21,498 nt of DNA from Phlegmacium glaucopus. Taxonomy: Eukaryota > Basidiomycota > Agaricomycetes > Agaricales > Cortinariaceae. The stretch's first letter is position 1, and the number at the start of each line of letters is the position of its first letter. Below are positions 1 through 11,191 of the stretch, piece by piece. The position numbers and the translations under genes are program-made. The notes under the pieces are model-generated. The model saw only the letters and a list, made by a program, of their open reading frames with translations, made no database searches and was not told where the DNA came from. Location: NCBI GenBank assembly GCA_015039465.1, contig MU130619.1, positions 152,062 to 173,559 on the forward strand. The letters run 5' to 3'.

Positions 1-543
1 ATCGTATATAGTACCCACTCCCTGGCTATGAAAACTGAGCCCACAGCTCAAATAAATAGTTCTGTTGAGCATTCAGATTTTGTTTGTTCTCTACATAGTA
101 AGGTATGAAAAAGAAATTTGGTATAAGCTTCGTATATATGAATAACTTTGAGCATCTGCCAACTTTAAATAACAATGGCAACATGCCAGGATGTAGAAGA
201 GAAGTAGGATCCAAGCGACCGTGGACCATTGGGAACCTACACCGGGAAAAAAACGGAAGTAGTTAAGAACGTGGACATAGGAGCTGCAGCAAGAGGATGC
301 AGGATGTGTGTGAATGTGTAAAGAAATGTCAAACGAGGGAGTAATCCAAAGCAATTTAAAGCACAATTAAGAAAGACGAAAAGACCACGAAATCCTACCC
401 CACAATCCACACAGCCGCTGATAATACGAAAGACCTCACTGAGTCGTAGTAACAGTAGACATGCACATTAAATATGATGAGCAAAAGGCAGGTATGTGTA
501 GCAATTTCATGTACCAGATGATCCTAGAAAATTAATAAGGGAT
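1..543. other. No supported gene (3' flank of the JmjC-like gene)
   Basis: Short frames exist on both strands, but none carries a recognisable motif and none joins convincingly to another exon. The only possible coding sequence is an alternative last exon of the minus-strand gene to the right. A 33-nt GT-AG gap (about 522-554) would replace the final few residues and continue in frame to a stop near 440. That intron is shorter than the others in the gene, so I left it out. The stretch probably holds the 3' UTR and downstream flank. Confidence 0.4.
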
Positions 544-3500
544 TCAGCAAAGGCACTCGATAAAATTAGGGAGGTTCCATGCGAGGCCTCGGGTATAACA
601 CATGTGAAAATGTTCAATTACTGGCATAGCATTAAGATCAAAATGATCTTGGCAACGTTGAAGAGTTTCGGTATCTTGACCATCAGAACCAGAAGGAAGT
701 GTATATGTTCTTTCATCAAGAACATTTAAGAATATGGCTATTGCAAATAACGCAAAGAGGTCTCGAACACCATCTAATGTCGACAGTGCTGGTAAATGAG
801 CTCTGTCGCTAGAATCGTTAAGGACGAACGCATTGTGGAAATAATGGACCAGACGACGGGCAAACATTACGAAAGGAGGTTTTTCTCCTTCTGTGAGAAG
901 AGAAGGAAGAATGAATGTATGAATGGCACCGATTAGACTGTCTTGTAGGGTGTGCATAGAAAGGTAAAAACCTCCTGTAATAACGGTATTTTCCATTGTG
1001 ACAACGACATAAGGAGTATTCGGTCTCAGGATTCTATGATAAGGGTTTTTTTTTAATTAATTCCATTCTGAATATATAAGGGTACTTACAGGTGATTTCC
1101 TGGTTCAAGACGAATCGCTTCGAGTCCGTTTTCGATGCAGAAAACAGGGTCCATTTGATTGAATTCCTGAAGATAACGGTTCCATCGGGTGAAGAAGTCG
1201 ACATGTCCATCCTTGTCCATGAGATTGGGTGTGGCTATGATTATCCATTGTCTTCCAGATCGAATATTGAAAAATGCTCCAAAGCCAGCTGGTACAACAC
1301 GCCAGAACTGAATGGCATTGGTAGTTGATAGCTCAGTCCATCGAAGTAGTGATTGTTTTGTTGTTTCATCTTGAACACAATATGGTTCAGACAATGTATC
1401 CCACCAGGCAACATGATCGGATGAGAAAGGAGATGATTCAATGCCAGAAAAGGACCTCATGCGAACAATACAAAGAATATTTGAGCTTTCGGTTTCCAGA
1501 TTGTCGACGAATTGTTTTAAAGTTCTTTTCTTTATTCTCGGTATGTCTGAAGTGGATTGATCTTGAAAATCAATGAGTAAAAAAAAAAAAAGTATTTAAA
1601 ACAATATAATATTATCATACCTTCCATGTTCACAACTTCTTTCAGACCGTTCAGAGTCGCCAATCCACGACGATCGCATGGAATATTAGGAAGGTTATAA
1701 TTCTCAATGATGATGTGACGGGAACGAAGTAATTTTTGAAAGTCGCACGGTGTCATTTCTTGCGCAATTTCATGTGTCAACGTCTTTATAGCAGATGCTT
1801 CAGGATTTTCAATGTTGGCTGGATAACTGCTGCTTATAGCAAGAGAGAATTTGTCAATGGCAGCAATTGTGCGTTCTGACTACAGGTTAGTAGCAATGGG
1901 ATAGTCAGAATAAACTTTTAAATGGAATCTAAAAATTTCATACGAATGAAGATATTATTTGTTCTTGACGTTCACCATTTATATTGAAGGTAGAAATTTT
2001 AGTCGAAAATATGGGAGCAGACGTCATCTAGCATAATTCAATAAATTGAACAAATATATAATTTTTATTTTGCTGCATCAGTTACCTGTTCTGCTAGAGG
2101 ATATATCTCTGAAGGCGTATTTTTTGGTGCCTAAGATCGTGTTAGATCAATTTATTAGCTATTAGCTGAGATGAGAATGTTACCAATAAGTCTTCAAGAT
2201 CGATATTTTCAACTTTGACATATGTGTTTCCGATGATAAGTGGAAGATGCTTCGGTGCAGTCGAGATTGTTTGCTGATGAGAAAGGAAAGAACGTTGTGA
2301 TGTCCGCGAGACGGAGATAGATCGTGCCTTGTTCTTTCTTTTTTTACTCGCATTTGCTTTACGAGCAGGAACAGCTGAAGAATTCGTAGGTTTGTGTCTC
2401 GTGCTTCTTCGTATTGTAATGTCAGGAATGGATTTATCATCGCCGTTGCTTGAATAATGTTCCCTATCTGTAAGATCATCTTCGTTGGTGGCTGGAGCAA
2501 TGATTGTACTATCTGGAAGCAGGCATTGTATAGAATCTTCATTAGTGTTATCTGCAAATATCAATATTGATGATGTACTATATAAGATATCGTGATTACA
2601 TACCATTTTGATCTCCTGGTGAATTTTGCCACGGTAAAGATACAGGTTGCTTGAGCTTGATCTTATTAGGTGCGAGTATTGAAGCAAGTGGCCAGTCAGT
2701 AGGCATGGATCCGTCTTCAATATTGAGGGAAGATAAATGAACAGTTGCGTTTCCCTTATCGTCCGGTGTTTCTATATAAAAGATGTTAGATACCTCTGAA
2801 GAAATAGAATTTGTTCATACCAAGCATGAACCAAGATCGTATTTCTGGTTCTACGTCATCAAATGTATTTGGGATGAATCCAACAATGTTTGATGCAGCA
2901 TCGTAAATCGTTTGGTATCCCAGCGCAACGTTCATCAGCTCTTTCCAGATTTTTTTCTCAAAATCAGAAATAATGTGTGGACGTTCATTACCAAGCGCTT
3001 TGGAATACTGTATAATGGCAATAATGTTATTTGCATCCTAATGTTTAATAGATGAACACATACAAGAGAGAGTTTGTATCGTTGGACATAGAAGCTAGAA
3101 AGGTGAATTTGTGCTTCTTGGAGAAGGAATATAGGACTAATAAGAAGGGCGACTTGAAGTAGGAGACGGAGATTATCAATTTTTTGATTATCACCCACAA
3201 GCTTTTCAAGAAAAACGGAAAACTGGTCTTTTTCATCATTGTTGGCGACAAACATTGTTCTATTGATATAATAATTTTCGAAGTGAGGACAAAATAAAAT
3301 TAATCAAGTATGACTGACGGTGTAGTAATATCTTTGAACGCTTCCAACGTCCCAGGTAAATCACGAATACTCTGCAGAATAGTAAATCGAATGGTCGCAA
3401 TAATTATAGGAGTATTAATTTTGATAGTACATACGATAATATCAGGATTATGATCCAACATAAACGCGATGTGCGTGGCAGCAAGTTGCATATTAAAAAG

Positions 3501-4424
3501 ACTTTTGTCCGCAGCTATATTCAAATGCAATTGGAACAAAGCGTGTAATTGTTGTATGGGAAGATCCATGGAAGTGACATTAACGCTCGTTTTTGCCTTA
3601 TGTGTGGTGAAGTTATGACGAAATTTCCTCAAGATCGAGGTCCAATCGCTCAGTGTATGCAGAACTTTCTGTTTCTCATAAGGAAAATTCAGAATAAAAT
3701 CAGCAGATTACTTACCTCGTGTTTTGTAAAATTGACTTTCATTTTCTTGTGCAAAGGAGGAGGGAGTTGCGTGTTTTCTGTCACTTCCAGACTGGATATG
3801 ACATCTAAAAGCCGATAGGCGCTCAATAAGCTGCAAAATTCATTTCCTTTCTCTTTTGTTTTTAACAATGATGCTTCTCGCTTTGAAATTGCAGTAGGGG
3901 ATAATGCCGACATTGAATCGATGTTCACCACTCGTAATAGTGCTTTCAACGACAAATTGTGAATGCTTTGTGATTTTAGAAAGGTGTCATAACGATCAAC
4001 TGAGTCTGCCAAACCCTAATATCGAAAGATGGGTACGAATTATCAACTTGTAACCAATAAAATTTCAATAATGTACAAGTGCATAGTGTGCATTTCCAAA
4101 TTTATCATAAATTGATCTTGGTACCATTGGCAGCGAGGTATACCATGGAAACGAAGTAAGAAGCAAAGATTGAACTCTGAGTGAAGGGTCGATTACTTGA
4201 TGTTGATCTTCGGAGTTTTCGTTGGTTGTGAGTGCAGGGCGATCTAGTTCCATAGTAATATCCACATCAGTATTCAGTAGCTCTTGAGGGTTAATACAGA
4301 ATTGGCTAGTATTAACATCAAAAGGGGGAGATGATGTTGGATGATTATCGTGGAGGACCGGAGAATGAGGGGGCTGAGGACGTTGGGCCTGGTTTTGAGA
4401 ACGAGTATCGGTTGATGAGGACAT
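544..4424 (-). CDS. JmjC-like (cupin) protein with apparently lost iron ligands, 12 exons
   Basis: The protein is about 1041 aa. Exons in coding order: 4424-4077, 4015-3716, 3668-3435, 3371-3319, 3259-3088, 3037-2821, 2771-2604, 2551-2184, 2130-2086, 1879-1621, 1561-1090, 1033-544. All junctions are GT-AG and keep frame. The N-terminal 100 residues are Ser/Pro/Gln-rich; the middle is helical with no recognised domain. A basic stretch (KKRKNKAR) in exon 8 could be a nuclear signal. The last third resembles the JmjC-like proteins expanded in Agaricomycetes: a TPCDFQKLLRSRHIIIENY segment, then KQSLLRWTELSTTNA, a GFGAFFNIRSGRQW strand pair, LEPGNHLILRPNTPYVVVT, and GGFYLSMHTLQDSLIG. In typical JmjC proteins the iron triad is HxD...H. 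The aligned positions here read RVV (about residues 809-811) and Y (about 887), so dioxygenase activity is unlikely. The junction at 3087-3038 is uncertain: it is either a 50-nt GTC intron or a 26-nt GTATGT intron. A scaffold or chromatin-reader role is only inference. Confidence 0.75.
1880..2085 (-). other. Unusually long intron (206 nt) in the JmjC-like gene
   Basis: The intron starts GTAACT and ends CTGTAG, and it joins two exons in frame. Other introns of the same gene are 49-63 nt. The extra 150 nt or so is AT-rich and holds no recognisable gene or clear inverted repeat. It may contain an old small insertion, or a short exon that I cannot place. Confidence 0.45.
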
Positions 4425-5204
4425 TAAGTTTATGTTCAATGGACTAGACACTGTGATTATAATGATGAAAATATTTCAATGTAAAAATTTAAGTGGACCT
4501 ACTTTATCGACTGATCTGAAGCAGAGCAAGTTGATCTTTTCGATTTTCTGTTGTGTTAAGGGTAGGCTTAACTCTTAATCTCAACATCCATCAACACAAA
4601 GAAGTACATGGATATAGTACGGTTATAAGCGCTAAACTTTCTCAATAACCTTTAAGCTTGTATTCATTTACATAAAAATATGATTCACATCAATCACCTA
4701 TGGGTCCAACTATCAGCACACTATCAGATAAGATAATGAGGCCCAATAACCTTGAAATGTTATTTGGCCTAAATTATGAATTGAATTGATCAGTGGTATA
4801 TCTCGATGGATTTAGAACAAATTGATAGTGATTTGTGTATCTATAACTTTCCATCCGGTGATATATTTTTGTCTAACTATACTTTGCCTTTTTTAGATTG
4901 TTGGATTGGACCATGAGATCATAGAGAACTAACAAGTACATTTTTTTGGTCTTTTTCACATATTTACTACTGGCTCTTGAGTTCTTCTCATAGTCAGTCT
5001 GATTCAGACATTATTCAATCTTCAGTAGGAATGGACAAACATATATAAACATATGATTGCCAGTGATTGATTGTTGATGGGTATTTATACATAAGAGTCA
5101 AGCCGTATTTATACTTTTTAAAGTTTCGAGAGACTGATACAACTATTTGTTGATAGATATCACCAAAACATCATGTCTTTTTACATTTAATGGTAAGGTA
5201 AGGC
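4425..5204. other. Intergenic region upstream of the JmjC-like gene
   Basis: No supported coding frame is present. The part next to 4424 should contain the promoter and 5' UTR of the minus-strand gene. A possible 5' UTR intron (GTAGGT near 4500 to CACAG near 4451) can be read on the minus strand, but the frame above it has no ATG. Confidence 0.35.
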
Positions 5205-5411
5205 ATGCTGCACATTTTTTACTATCATAGAAGCGATCCTTGGCAAAAATTTGACCAACACAAATTCTCTGAACTGGATAAAAATAAAAATCTGTACCGC
5301 ATGTTCTATAGAACAAATGAACTTGTTTTATCAACCATCAGAATAGCCAAACTGCCAAACTATTCAACAATAACAATAAAAACAGATCACAAAACACTTG
5401 AAGTCTTGTAG
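5205..5411 (+). pseudogene. Possible relic of a retrotransposon RNase H segment
   Basis: A 68-codon frame ends in TITIKTDHKTLEVL, preceded by NELVLSTIRIAK. In Ty3/gypsy-type polyproteins the RNase H domain has a similar ELLAI...A...TDHK.LE pattern, in which the aspartate belongs to the active site. Spacing between the two blocks is shorter than usual, and no reverse transcriptase, integrase or LTR is visible nearby. This is either a small eroded fragment or a chance match. No function is expected. Confidence 0.25.
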
Positions 5412-5550
5412 ATTCAATTTGATATCATTCTTTTATGTGCTTCGAACCATTCTCAATCAGGTAGTTCTTTCAATCATAGATTTTGTAATGTTATTTTATT
5501 TTATTCCTATCATGTATATAGTTCCGTGGCAGAAAATTAGGAAAATTTTC

Positions 5551-6650
5551 TAGCAGCTAGACCTTTTCGGAAAAGGCTAGCACAACAGAAATCTTGCAAG
5601 AACTTTTGTTGTTTGCCAAAAAAACCGAAAACGGACAACGGCAAGAAGTAGATATCAACTTTAGTTTATTAGCAGCTAGAGCTCTTCGCAAGGGAGCCCT
5701 AGCACAACGGAAATCTCGCACGAATTTTCGTTGTTTGCCAGAAAACCGAAACGGACGATGGCAAGATGAAGTGGATAGGAGAAATCATCACTTTTAGTTT
5801 ATTAGCAGCTAAAGCCCTTCGCAAGGGGGCCCTAGCACAACAGACATCTCGCAAGAACTTTTGTTGTTTGCCAGAAAACCAAAGCAGACGACGGCAAGAA
5901 GTAGATATCAACTTTAGTTTATTAGCAGCTAGAGCTCTTCACAAGGGAGCCCTAGCACAACGGAAATCTCGCAAGAATTTTTGTTGTTTGCCAGAAAACC
6001 GAAATAGACGACGGCAAGACAAAGTGGATAGGAGAAATCATCACTTTTAGTTTATTAGCAGCTAAAGCCCTTCGCAAGGGGGCCTTAGCACAACAGAGAT
6101 CTCGCAAGAACTTTCATTGTTTGCCAGAAAACCAAAGCAGACGACGGCAAGAAGCAGATATCAACTTTAGTTTATTAGCAGCTAGAGCTCTTCGCAAGGG
6201 AGCCCTAGCACAACAGAAATCTCGCAAGAATTTTTGTTGTTTGCCAGAAAACCGAAACGGACGACGGCAAGAAGTGGATACATCAACTTCAGTTTATAAG
6301 CAGCTAGAGCCCTTCGCAAGGGAGCTCTAGCACAACAGAAATCTTGCAAGAATTTTTGTTGTTTGCCAGAAAACCAAAACGGACGACAGCAAGAAGTGGA
6401 TACATCAACTTCAGTTTATAAGCAGCTAGAGCCCTTCGCAAGGGAGCTCTAGCACAACAGAAATCTCGCAAGAATTTTCGTTGTTTGCCAGAAAACCAAA
6501 GCAGACGACAGCAAGACGAAGTGGATAGGAGAAATCATCACTTTTAGTTTATTAGCAGCTAAAGCCCTTCGCAAGGGGGCCCTAGCACAACAGAAATCTC
6601 GCAAGAATGTTTGTTGTTTGCCAGAAAACCAAAAGCTGACAACAATAAGA
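5551..6650. repeat. Hairpin-bearing minisatellite, nine units of 119-133 bp
   Basis: Units start near 5551, 5670, 5803, 5923, 6056, 6176, 6298, 6420 and 6553, each at the motif TAGCAGCTA or its variant. A conserved core of about 95 bp (GCAGCTAGAGC, CCCTTCGCAAGGG, CTCGCAAGAA, TTGTTTGCCAGAAAACC) is followed by one of two spacers. The short spacer (units of 119-122 bp) contains ATCAACTTTAG or ATCAACTTCAG. The long one (133-bp units) contains GGATAGGAGAAATCATCAC. Short and long alternate over much of the array, giving a 253-bp higher-order period. Short units are close to 40 codons, so the plus strand stays open over one to two units (LAARALRKGALAQ...), but the 133-bp units shift frame. I do not regard it as coding. 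Confidence 0.9.
6304..6330. repeat. Representative hairpin of the minisatellite unit
   Basis: CTAGAG pairs with CTCTAG and CCCTT pairs with AAGGG around a CGC loop, with a two-base AG bulge on the 3' arm. The same stem recurs in every unit. The inner CCCTTCGCAAGGG stem is the best kept part, while the outer arms vary. Confidence 0.7.
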
Positions 6651-6809
6651 AGATGAACGGAGTCAAGTTTAACCTGACCTAAAGTAGCGGAACATTCAAC
6701 ATGTCACATTATTTATTTCTCACACAATCAGATCATAGATAACAATTCGAATGTGTCACACAATCAGATTAAATGTAGATAAAGATTTGAATGAAATGTT
6801 CATACCCTC

Positions 6810-8452
6810 ATGGCTTCTGTTCCCATTGTCCACCGTACATTCCATGTTAGAAATGCCCTCGTTTCCTACAAGAATACCTGTGGCGATAGCGCACCCAGGA
6901 CTACCATCAAAGGACAAACTCAAGTTACAATTGGGAAAACACCAAAGTTTAAAAAGGTAGCTGCAACCAACGACGTAGATACTGGCGTTTTGTTGTTCAA
7001 AATGGAAGGGGAACGAATACTGCCTGGAAGTGTAAGTGTTTTGTTACTTTATTTCATCATTTGGTACTCATCATGTCATGTTGCTTGCATTTCTGAATTA
7101 AACAATATTTCTAGTGGTGTAGCAGCTGTCGAAATGGTGGTACAACAATCCTCTGTACTTTGTGTCAGATCAACTCAATATGCACGGAATGTATCGACTT
7201 TGAATCGGAAAAGGACGATCCTGACCCTATCCCATTCGAATGTCCGTCTTGTTTCTTGAAGAAAAATAAATTTGGCGAATTTGTGCGTTGATTTTAAAAT
7301 ATTTATTATCCATTGATGTGAATACATGTTTTAGCCATTTAAATTCCGTAGTACCTCATCAACTAGACAGAATTGGCCTCAGGTGCTAGCCACACCACTC
7401 GCAATTATCTCAATCCACCTCAAAGGAATGAACGACACACCTAGTGTCGTCACCTATTATCATCTTCTACCCTGGCTTCAGGGGAATCTTGTCCATGTCA
7501 ATCTCAATTTTAGTTTCCAAAGCTCGGACAATGATTTTGAGTCTCGTTTAAATACAATGTTGGATAGATTCGAATTTGGTGACCTAAAAGAGTATGTAAA
7601 ATCTCAATCTCAATATGCTTCATTCTAAGACCTTATGATCCATGGTGTCGCTTTTTGATTTTTATAACATCACATTCTGATCCAAACACTGGATACATAC
7701 ACATAGGACCCAATAATATTGGATCGGTTCCAATTGAAGAGGTATAAATTTCGATTTTTAAACTGTAAAATTTAAGCAACTTTTCTGAAATTGTAACTTT
7801 AGCTTTTAAATGTTGTTTTTTCAACATGCTTTCAAAATATTTTAAGATGTAGCGATTCAAACATTCTGAGTCTCCTCTCCTGTGGCGCTCTGTCAACTCG
7901 CGAAGATTCCAAGGGAGCAGTTAAGGAATTTGCAAACAGGTATGATACTTTCCATTTTTTAAAACATCTGAAATATAATTCAACAGGGAGTTATTTGGCA
8001 AAATCATATGTTTTGATCAACCCAACTTTCAAACATTTTTCATCCATGGATTTGTCATGGATCTTGGGTTACATCATTTCATTTACAATCGTACAAAGCT
8101 CGATAATCTTCTCCTTGACCAACAGGAATTGGGAGCACATACCAATATTGTTGAGTTTCACCCTCAGAATGTTTCAACCTTCAAATGGAGTCATCCTGGT
8201 GCACGACCGATGGGAGTGGGCATTTCTAAACAGTGCCACCGCTGTGGTTGGCTCAAAACCATGAATCCGACGGTCAGCATGGATAACTTAAAAGTAGTCC
8301 TCAAATGTTCGCAATGCAAATTTATGAACACATATGATTTCCCAACTGGTTGGAAATGGGTTCATGGTCCAGCCAAGAGGGATGAGCATGGTAGTTGGAT
8401 GGTTTTTGTTGATTCGGAGGAAAATAAAAATGTGATAGATACAACTTGGTAA
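6810..8452 (+). CDS. PHD-like (all-Cys) finger and zinc-ribbon protein, 7 exons
   Basis: The protein is 453 aa. Exons: 6810-7031, 7115-7282, 7335-7591, 7630-7741, 7803-7939, 7987-8452, with one 38-nt intron (7592-7629) that is short but restores the reading frame exactly. Exon 2 encodes a cysteine cluster: C76-x2-C79-x8-C88-x2-C91-x5-C97-x2-C100-x16-C117-x2-C120. That is the spacing of a PHD finger with the usual histidine replaced by cysteine. The middle includes DPWCRFLIFITSHSDP and ILSLLSCGALST, which resemble a caspase-like or hydrolase-like block in an orphan Agaricomycete family I recall. The C-terminus has a zinc ribbon, C382-x2-C385 and C406-x2-C409, and ends DTTW. The start is the first ATG that keeps frame with exon 2. 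A nuclear, histone- or DNA-binding role is inferred from the fingers only. The gene lies about 150 bp downstream of the minisatellite. Confidence 0.72.
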
Positions 8453-9192
8453 GTTGAACATTTTATACTTCAATTGTTTCATTAATGACAATCTATTCCA
8501 ACATTTTGTACTTCAACAATGTAGAATCCGTTAACCTGTAACTCTTTGTACTCGACCCATTTCATTACTCTTGATATATTGTTCCTTCATGCAATATAAC
8601 TATTTGGTCTTCTTTACATATGGTGTCTTTCTACCCTTTGTAATTTCACCAATTCTTCACATTTATGCTGTGTCACATATCTTGTTTTAATCTTATGATT
8701 TTTGATCGATAACAAAGAAGAAAGGAGAAAAAAACAAGACAGAACTATTATTAAGAAACAAATGATTTCTGTTATCGGTGTCGAGAAAATGAACAGGCAA
8801 ACAAAGGCAAACAAATCGATGTTGGCACCTTCTTGTTGTCCTATATTTGTTGCTAAAGCCTATAGCCATAGATTTTTGATTGTTGACCGTTAAGATGAAT
8901 ATGAAAAGATACAAATTTGATATCTCTTTATTCAGTAGGCAATGGAAGGCATACAAAACTGATAGGGACAACGGTCAGACTATTTATGGGTTGAATTAAA
9001 GCAAAAAAAAGGTGAAGTGAATTGGATGACTATATAGAATGCCAACAAGGGGAACCATGTTACATGTCGACACCAGAAGATGATAAAAGGTAAAGAAGAA
9101 CAAAGGAAAAGTTATATCAGGCAACTCAAAAATATTTGATGGAAAATGTAGGGATAATCCAACACTCCAAATTGAAGACAAAAAAACAAAAT
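8453..9192. other. Convergent intergenic region without a supported gene
   Basis: This lies between the stop codons of two convergent genes. It is AT-rich, with poly-A/poly-T tracts. No frame carries a motif or joins an exon. It should contain the 3' UTRs of both genes. Confidence 0.45.
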
Positions 9193-11191
9193 TCAAAGAT
9201 ATGGTGTGCCAAGCACAATGACAAAGAGAATGCTGGTAGCAAGATGTACATTTGTTATGTCGTCCGATTCCTTCTTATATGAAGAAACACTATGACCAAC
9301 TATAACGCAGGAACCAGTGGGTATCTCCCTGGGGAAAGTAGGAAGCACATTGCCAAGGTCATCGAAATTGATGTTTTCATTAATATTGACATTTTGGCCA
9401 TCGAAAACTGGGACTGATATCAAATTAATAACATCCAATAGTTTATGCATAAAATATATACCGATATCCGTGAAATATAATGCACCCCAAGCGCATTCGA
9501 CAGGAGTATTGTTTGTCTTGGCACGGCGACCAGAAAAAGGACTAAGACTAGTGTCTGGAAAGTTCGGAGGTGCAGAAATGCTCTCCAGCAAAGTCGAAAA
9601 TGATAGTGCTGATTTGTAAACCTGTGCGATCATCTTGGGCTCATCAAATATTGTGGTGATGAAACAGCAGTAGCGTTCCCACTCTTGACCATGGAATAAG
9701 ACGCTGATCGACTTATAGGTCTTTCCTTTGGCACGGATCAAGCTCGAATCGGTACAGTATCCAGTAATGATGGCCACAGCAGGTTTCTTTCCAATGAAGG
9801 CTTCACGACGGTTTCAATAGTTTTCTCGAATGTTGATGTCAAACGGGGAAGCACGGGAAGGATTAAAAAACCGTCCCCGTTGCACCATACTGATAATAGC
9901 CATGATGGAACTATCCAGCCTATGTTTCGTTTATAAATAATTTGAATAATAGGTATAAAGCACAGATATACCTGATGTCCATTGTGGGAATAATATTTGG
10001 CCATTTGGAATATGGGACATGGGGGATATCTGGTGACGATGTGCTCCAAGACAGCAAATAACCGATCCTAAAGATATCATTAATTATATTTCATTAATTA
10101 TAGATATAGCATATTTACCGTAAAGGAGGAAGATTCTTGTATTGTGGATGCAAATGGATATCTTGAACATCGACAAAAAGGGATTCATCCTTTTCTGGCA
10201 AGGATCTATAGACAGAGTTAATCGAAAAATATAAATTGCATCCTGATAACATTACTTGATAGTGAAATTATCAAAATCTTCAAGATAAACCTTCTTTGGT
10301 TTTGAGGGGGGTACAGGCATAACATTTTTTGTGTTAATGTCGATAAACGGATCCTCATCACTATCATCTGCGATATGACTCTTTGATCCTCCGGTAAATT
10401 TATCGTCATGTTTACTGATTTGGCTGCAAATTCAATGGGGTCAGTACTTATGTTGTAAAAAAGGAATAAATGTATTACTCACCGAGACTTGCTGAAAGCA
10501 AGTTGCATCTCTTCCTCATCCCAATCATCAGATATCTCATCTTCATCTTTGTCATTTTCAGCTTTGATATCAGAATGGATATTAATATCTGATTTCGCCT
10601 TTCCTTTCTGGGGACGTGAAGGAGTAGAAATCTGTGCGGAATGCTGTATACCATGCGATGGCGACGCAATCCTGTTCCAAACCATCAGTAAACAAAATGT
10701 TATTATTGAAATGAATTTTTACTCAGCGTCAATCTCATCAGTGTCATGTTCATGGAAACATAATTTCTTCTTTAACGGTATGTTGGGTGTAACATTGATA
10801 TCCTCACTGTTATCTGGAATCAACTTTTTCTTTTGACTAAATTTGCAATAAAATATTGTTAGTATAAAATGGATACAATATCTGATACTCACATTCCAGT
10901 CACACTCCGTGTTGTTATCCTGTCTACGTTGGATACAGAATCATTGATACGATTGGCCGGTTTCCCATGAAAATTTGTGCTAAACAATTAGTATCAGTAT
11001 TAAAGTACTAGAATACACTCACAACGTGTCTTGTTCTCTATGGATGTTAATCAGCTGATATTCAAATCACATTAGATGTAGGAAGCTTACCGTTTAGTTT
11101 TTCCTTATGATTTAAATTACCGGTGCTAACGAAAAGTGGAGAAATGGTTAACGGACTCCAAAACTAATAGAATACGCTGTTCTGAGAACAT
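9193..11191 (-). CDS. Orphan multi-exon protein with acidic UIM-like motif; in-frame TGA or extra intron
   Basis: About 505 codons fit together. Exons in coding order: 11125-11091, 11035-11023 (13 nt), 10979-10893, 10836-10723, 10671-10483, 10423-10256, 10205-10119, 10067-9972, 9919-9193. The start is uncertain: ATG at 11191 joins through a very short 31-nt intron. The N-terminal half is polar and acidic, with basic patches (KKKL, RPQKGKAK). DEEEMQLAFSKSR fits the ubiquitin-interacting-motif pattern (acidic run, hydrophobic, Ala, then Ser four residues later). The C-terminal half, from LLSWSTSSPD to VSSYKKESDD and VIVLGTPYL, resembles an unnamed family expanded in Agaricomycetes. A TGA at 9816-9814 interrupts the last exon after FDINIRENY. 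Alternatively, a 90-nt intron (9890-9801), which preserves frame, would remove it. Function is unknown. It is divergent from the gene starting at 11282. Confidence 0.62.
11023..11035 (-). other. Predicted 13-nt microexon
   Basis: The sequence AACAAGACACGTT lies between an intron ending ATAGAG and one beginning GTGAGT. Using this AG, rather than the one two bases upstream, is what keeps frame with the 35-nt exon before it and the 87-nt exon after it. Confidence 0.45.

Noticed and set aside
91..366. 91-codon open frame on the minus strand, with hydrophobic stretches
   Set aside because: No motif, no supported splice partner, and low-complexity hydrophobic composition expected by chance in AT-rich DNA.
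5766..6050. 94-codon plus-strand frame with 40-residue repeats in the minisatellite
   Set aside because: Openness follows from 120-bp units; the 133-bp units break the frame and no ATG context or flanking exon supports translation.
5551..6650. CRISPR array
   Set aside because: Units are 119-133 bp tandem copies with related spacers, not short repeats with unique spacers, and the sequence is eukaryotic.
9317..9619. 100-codon plus-strand frame
   Set aside because: Antisense to the last exon of the minus-strand orphan gene, whose frame carries the family-like C-terminal motifs.
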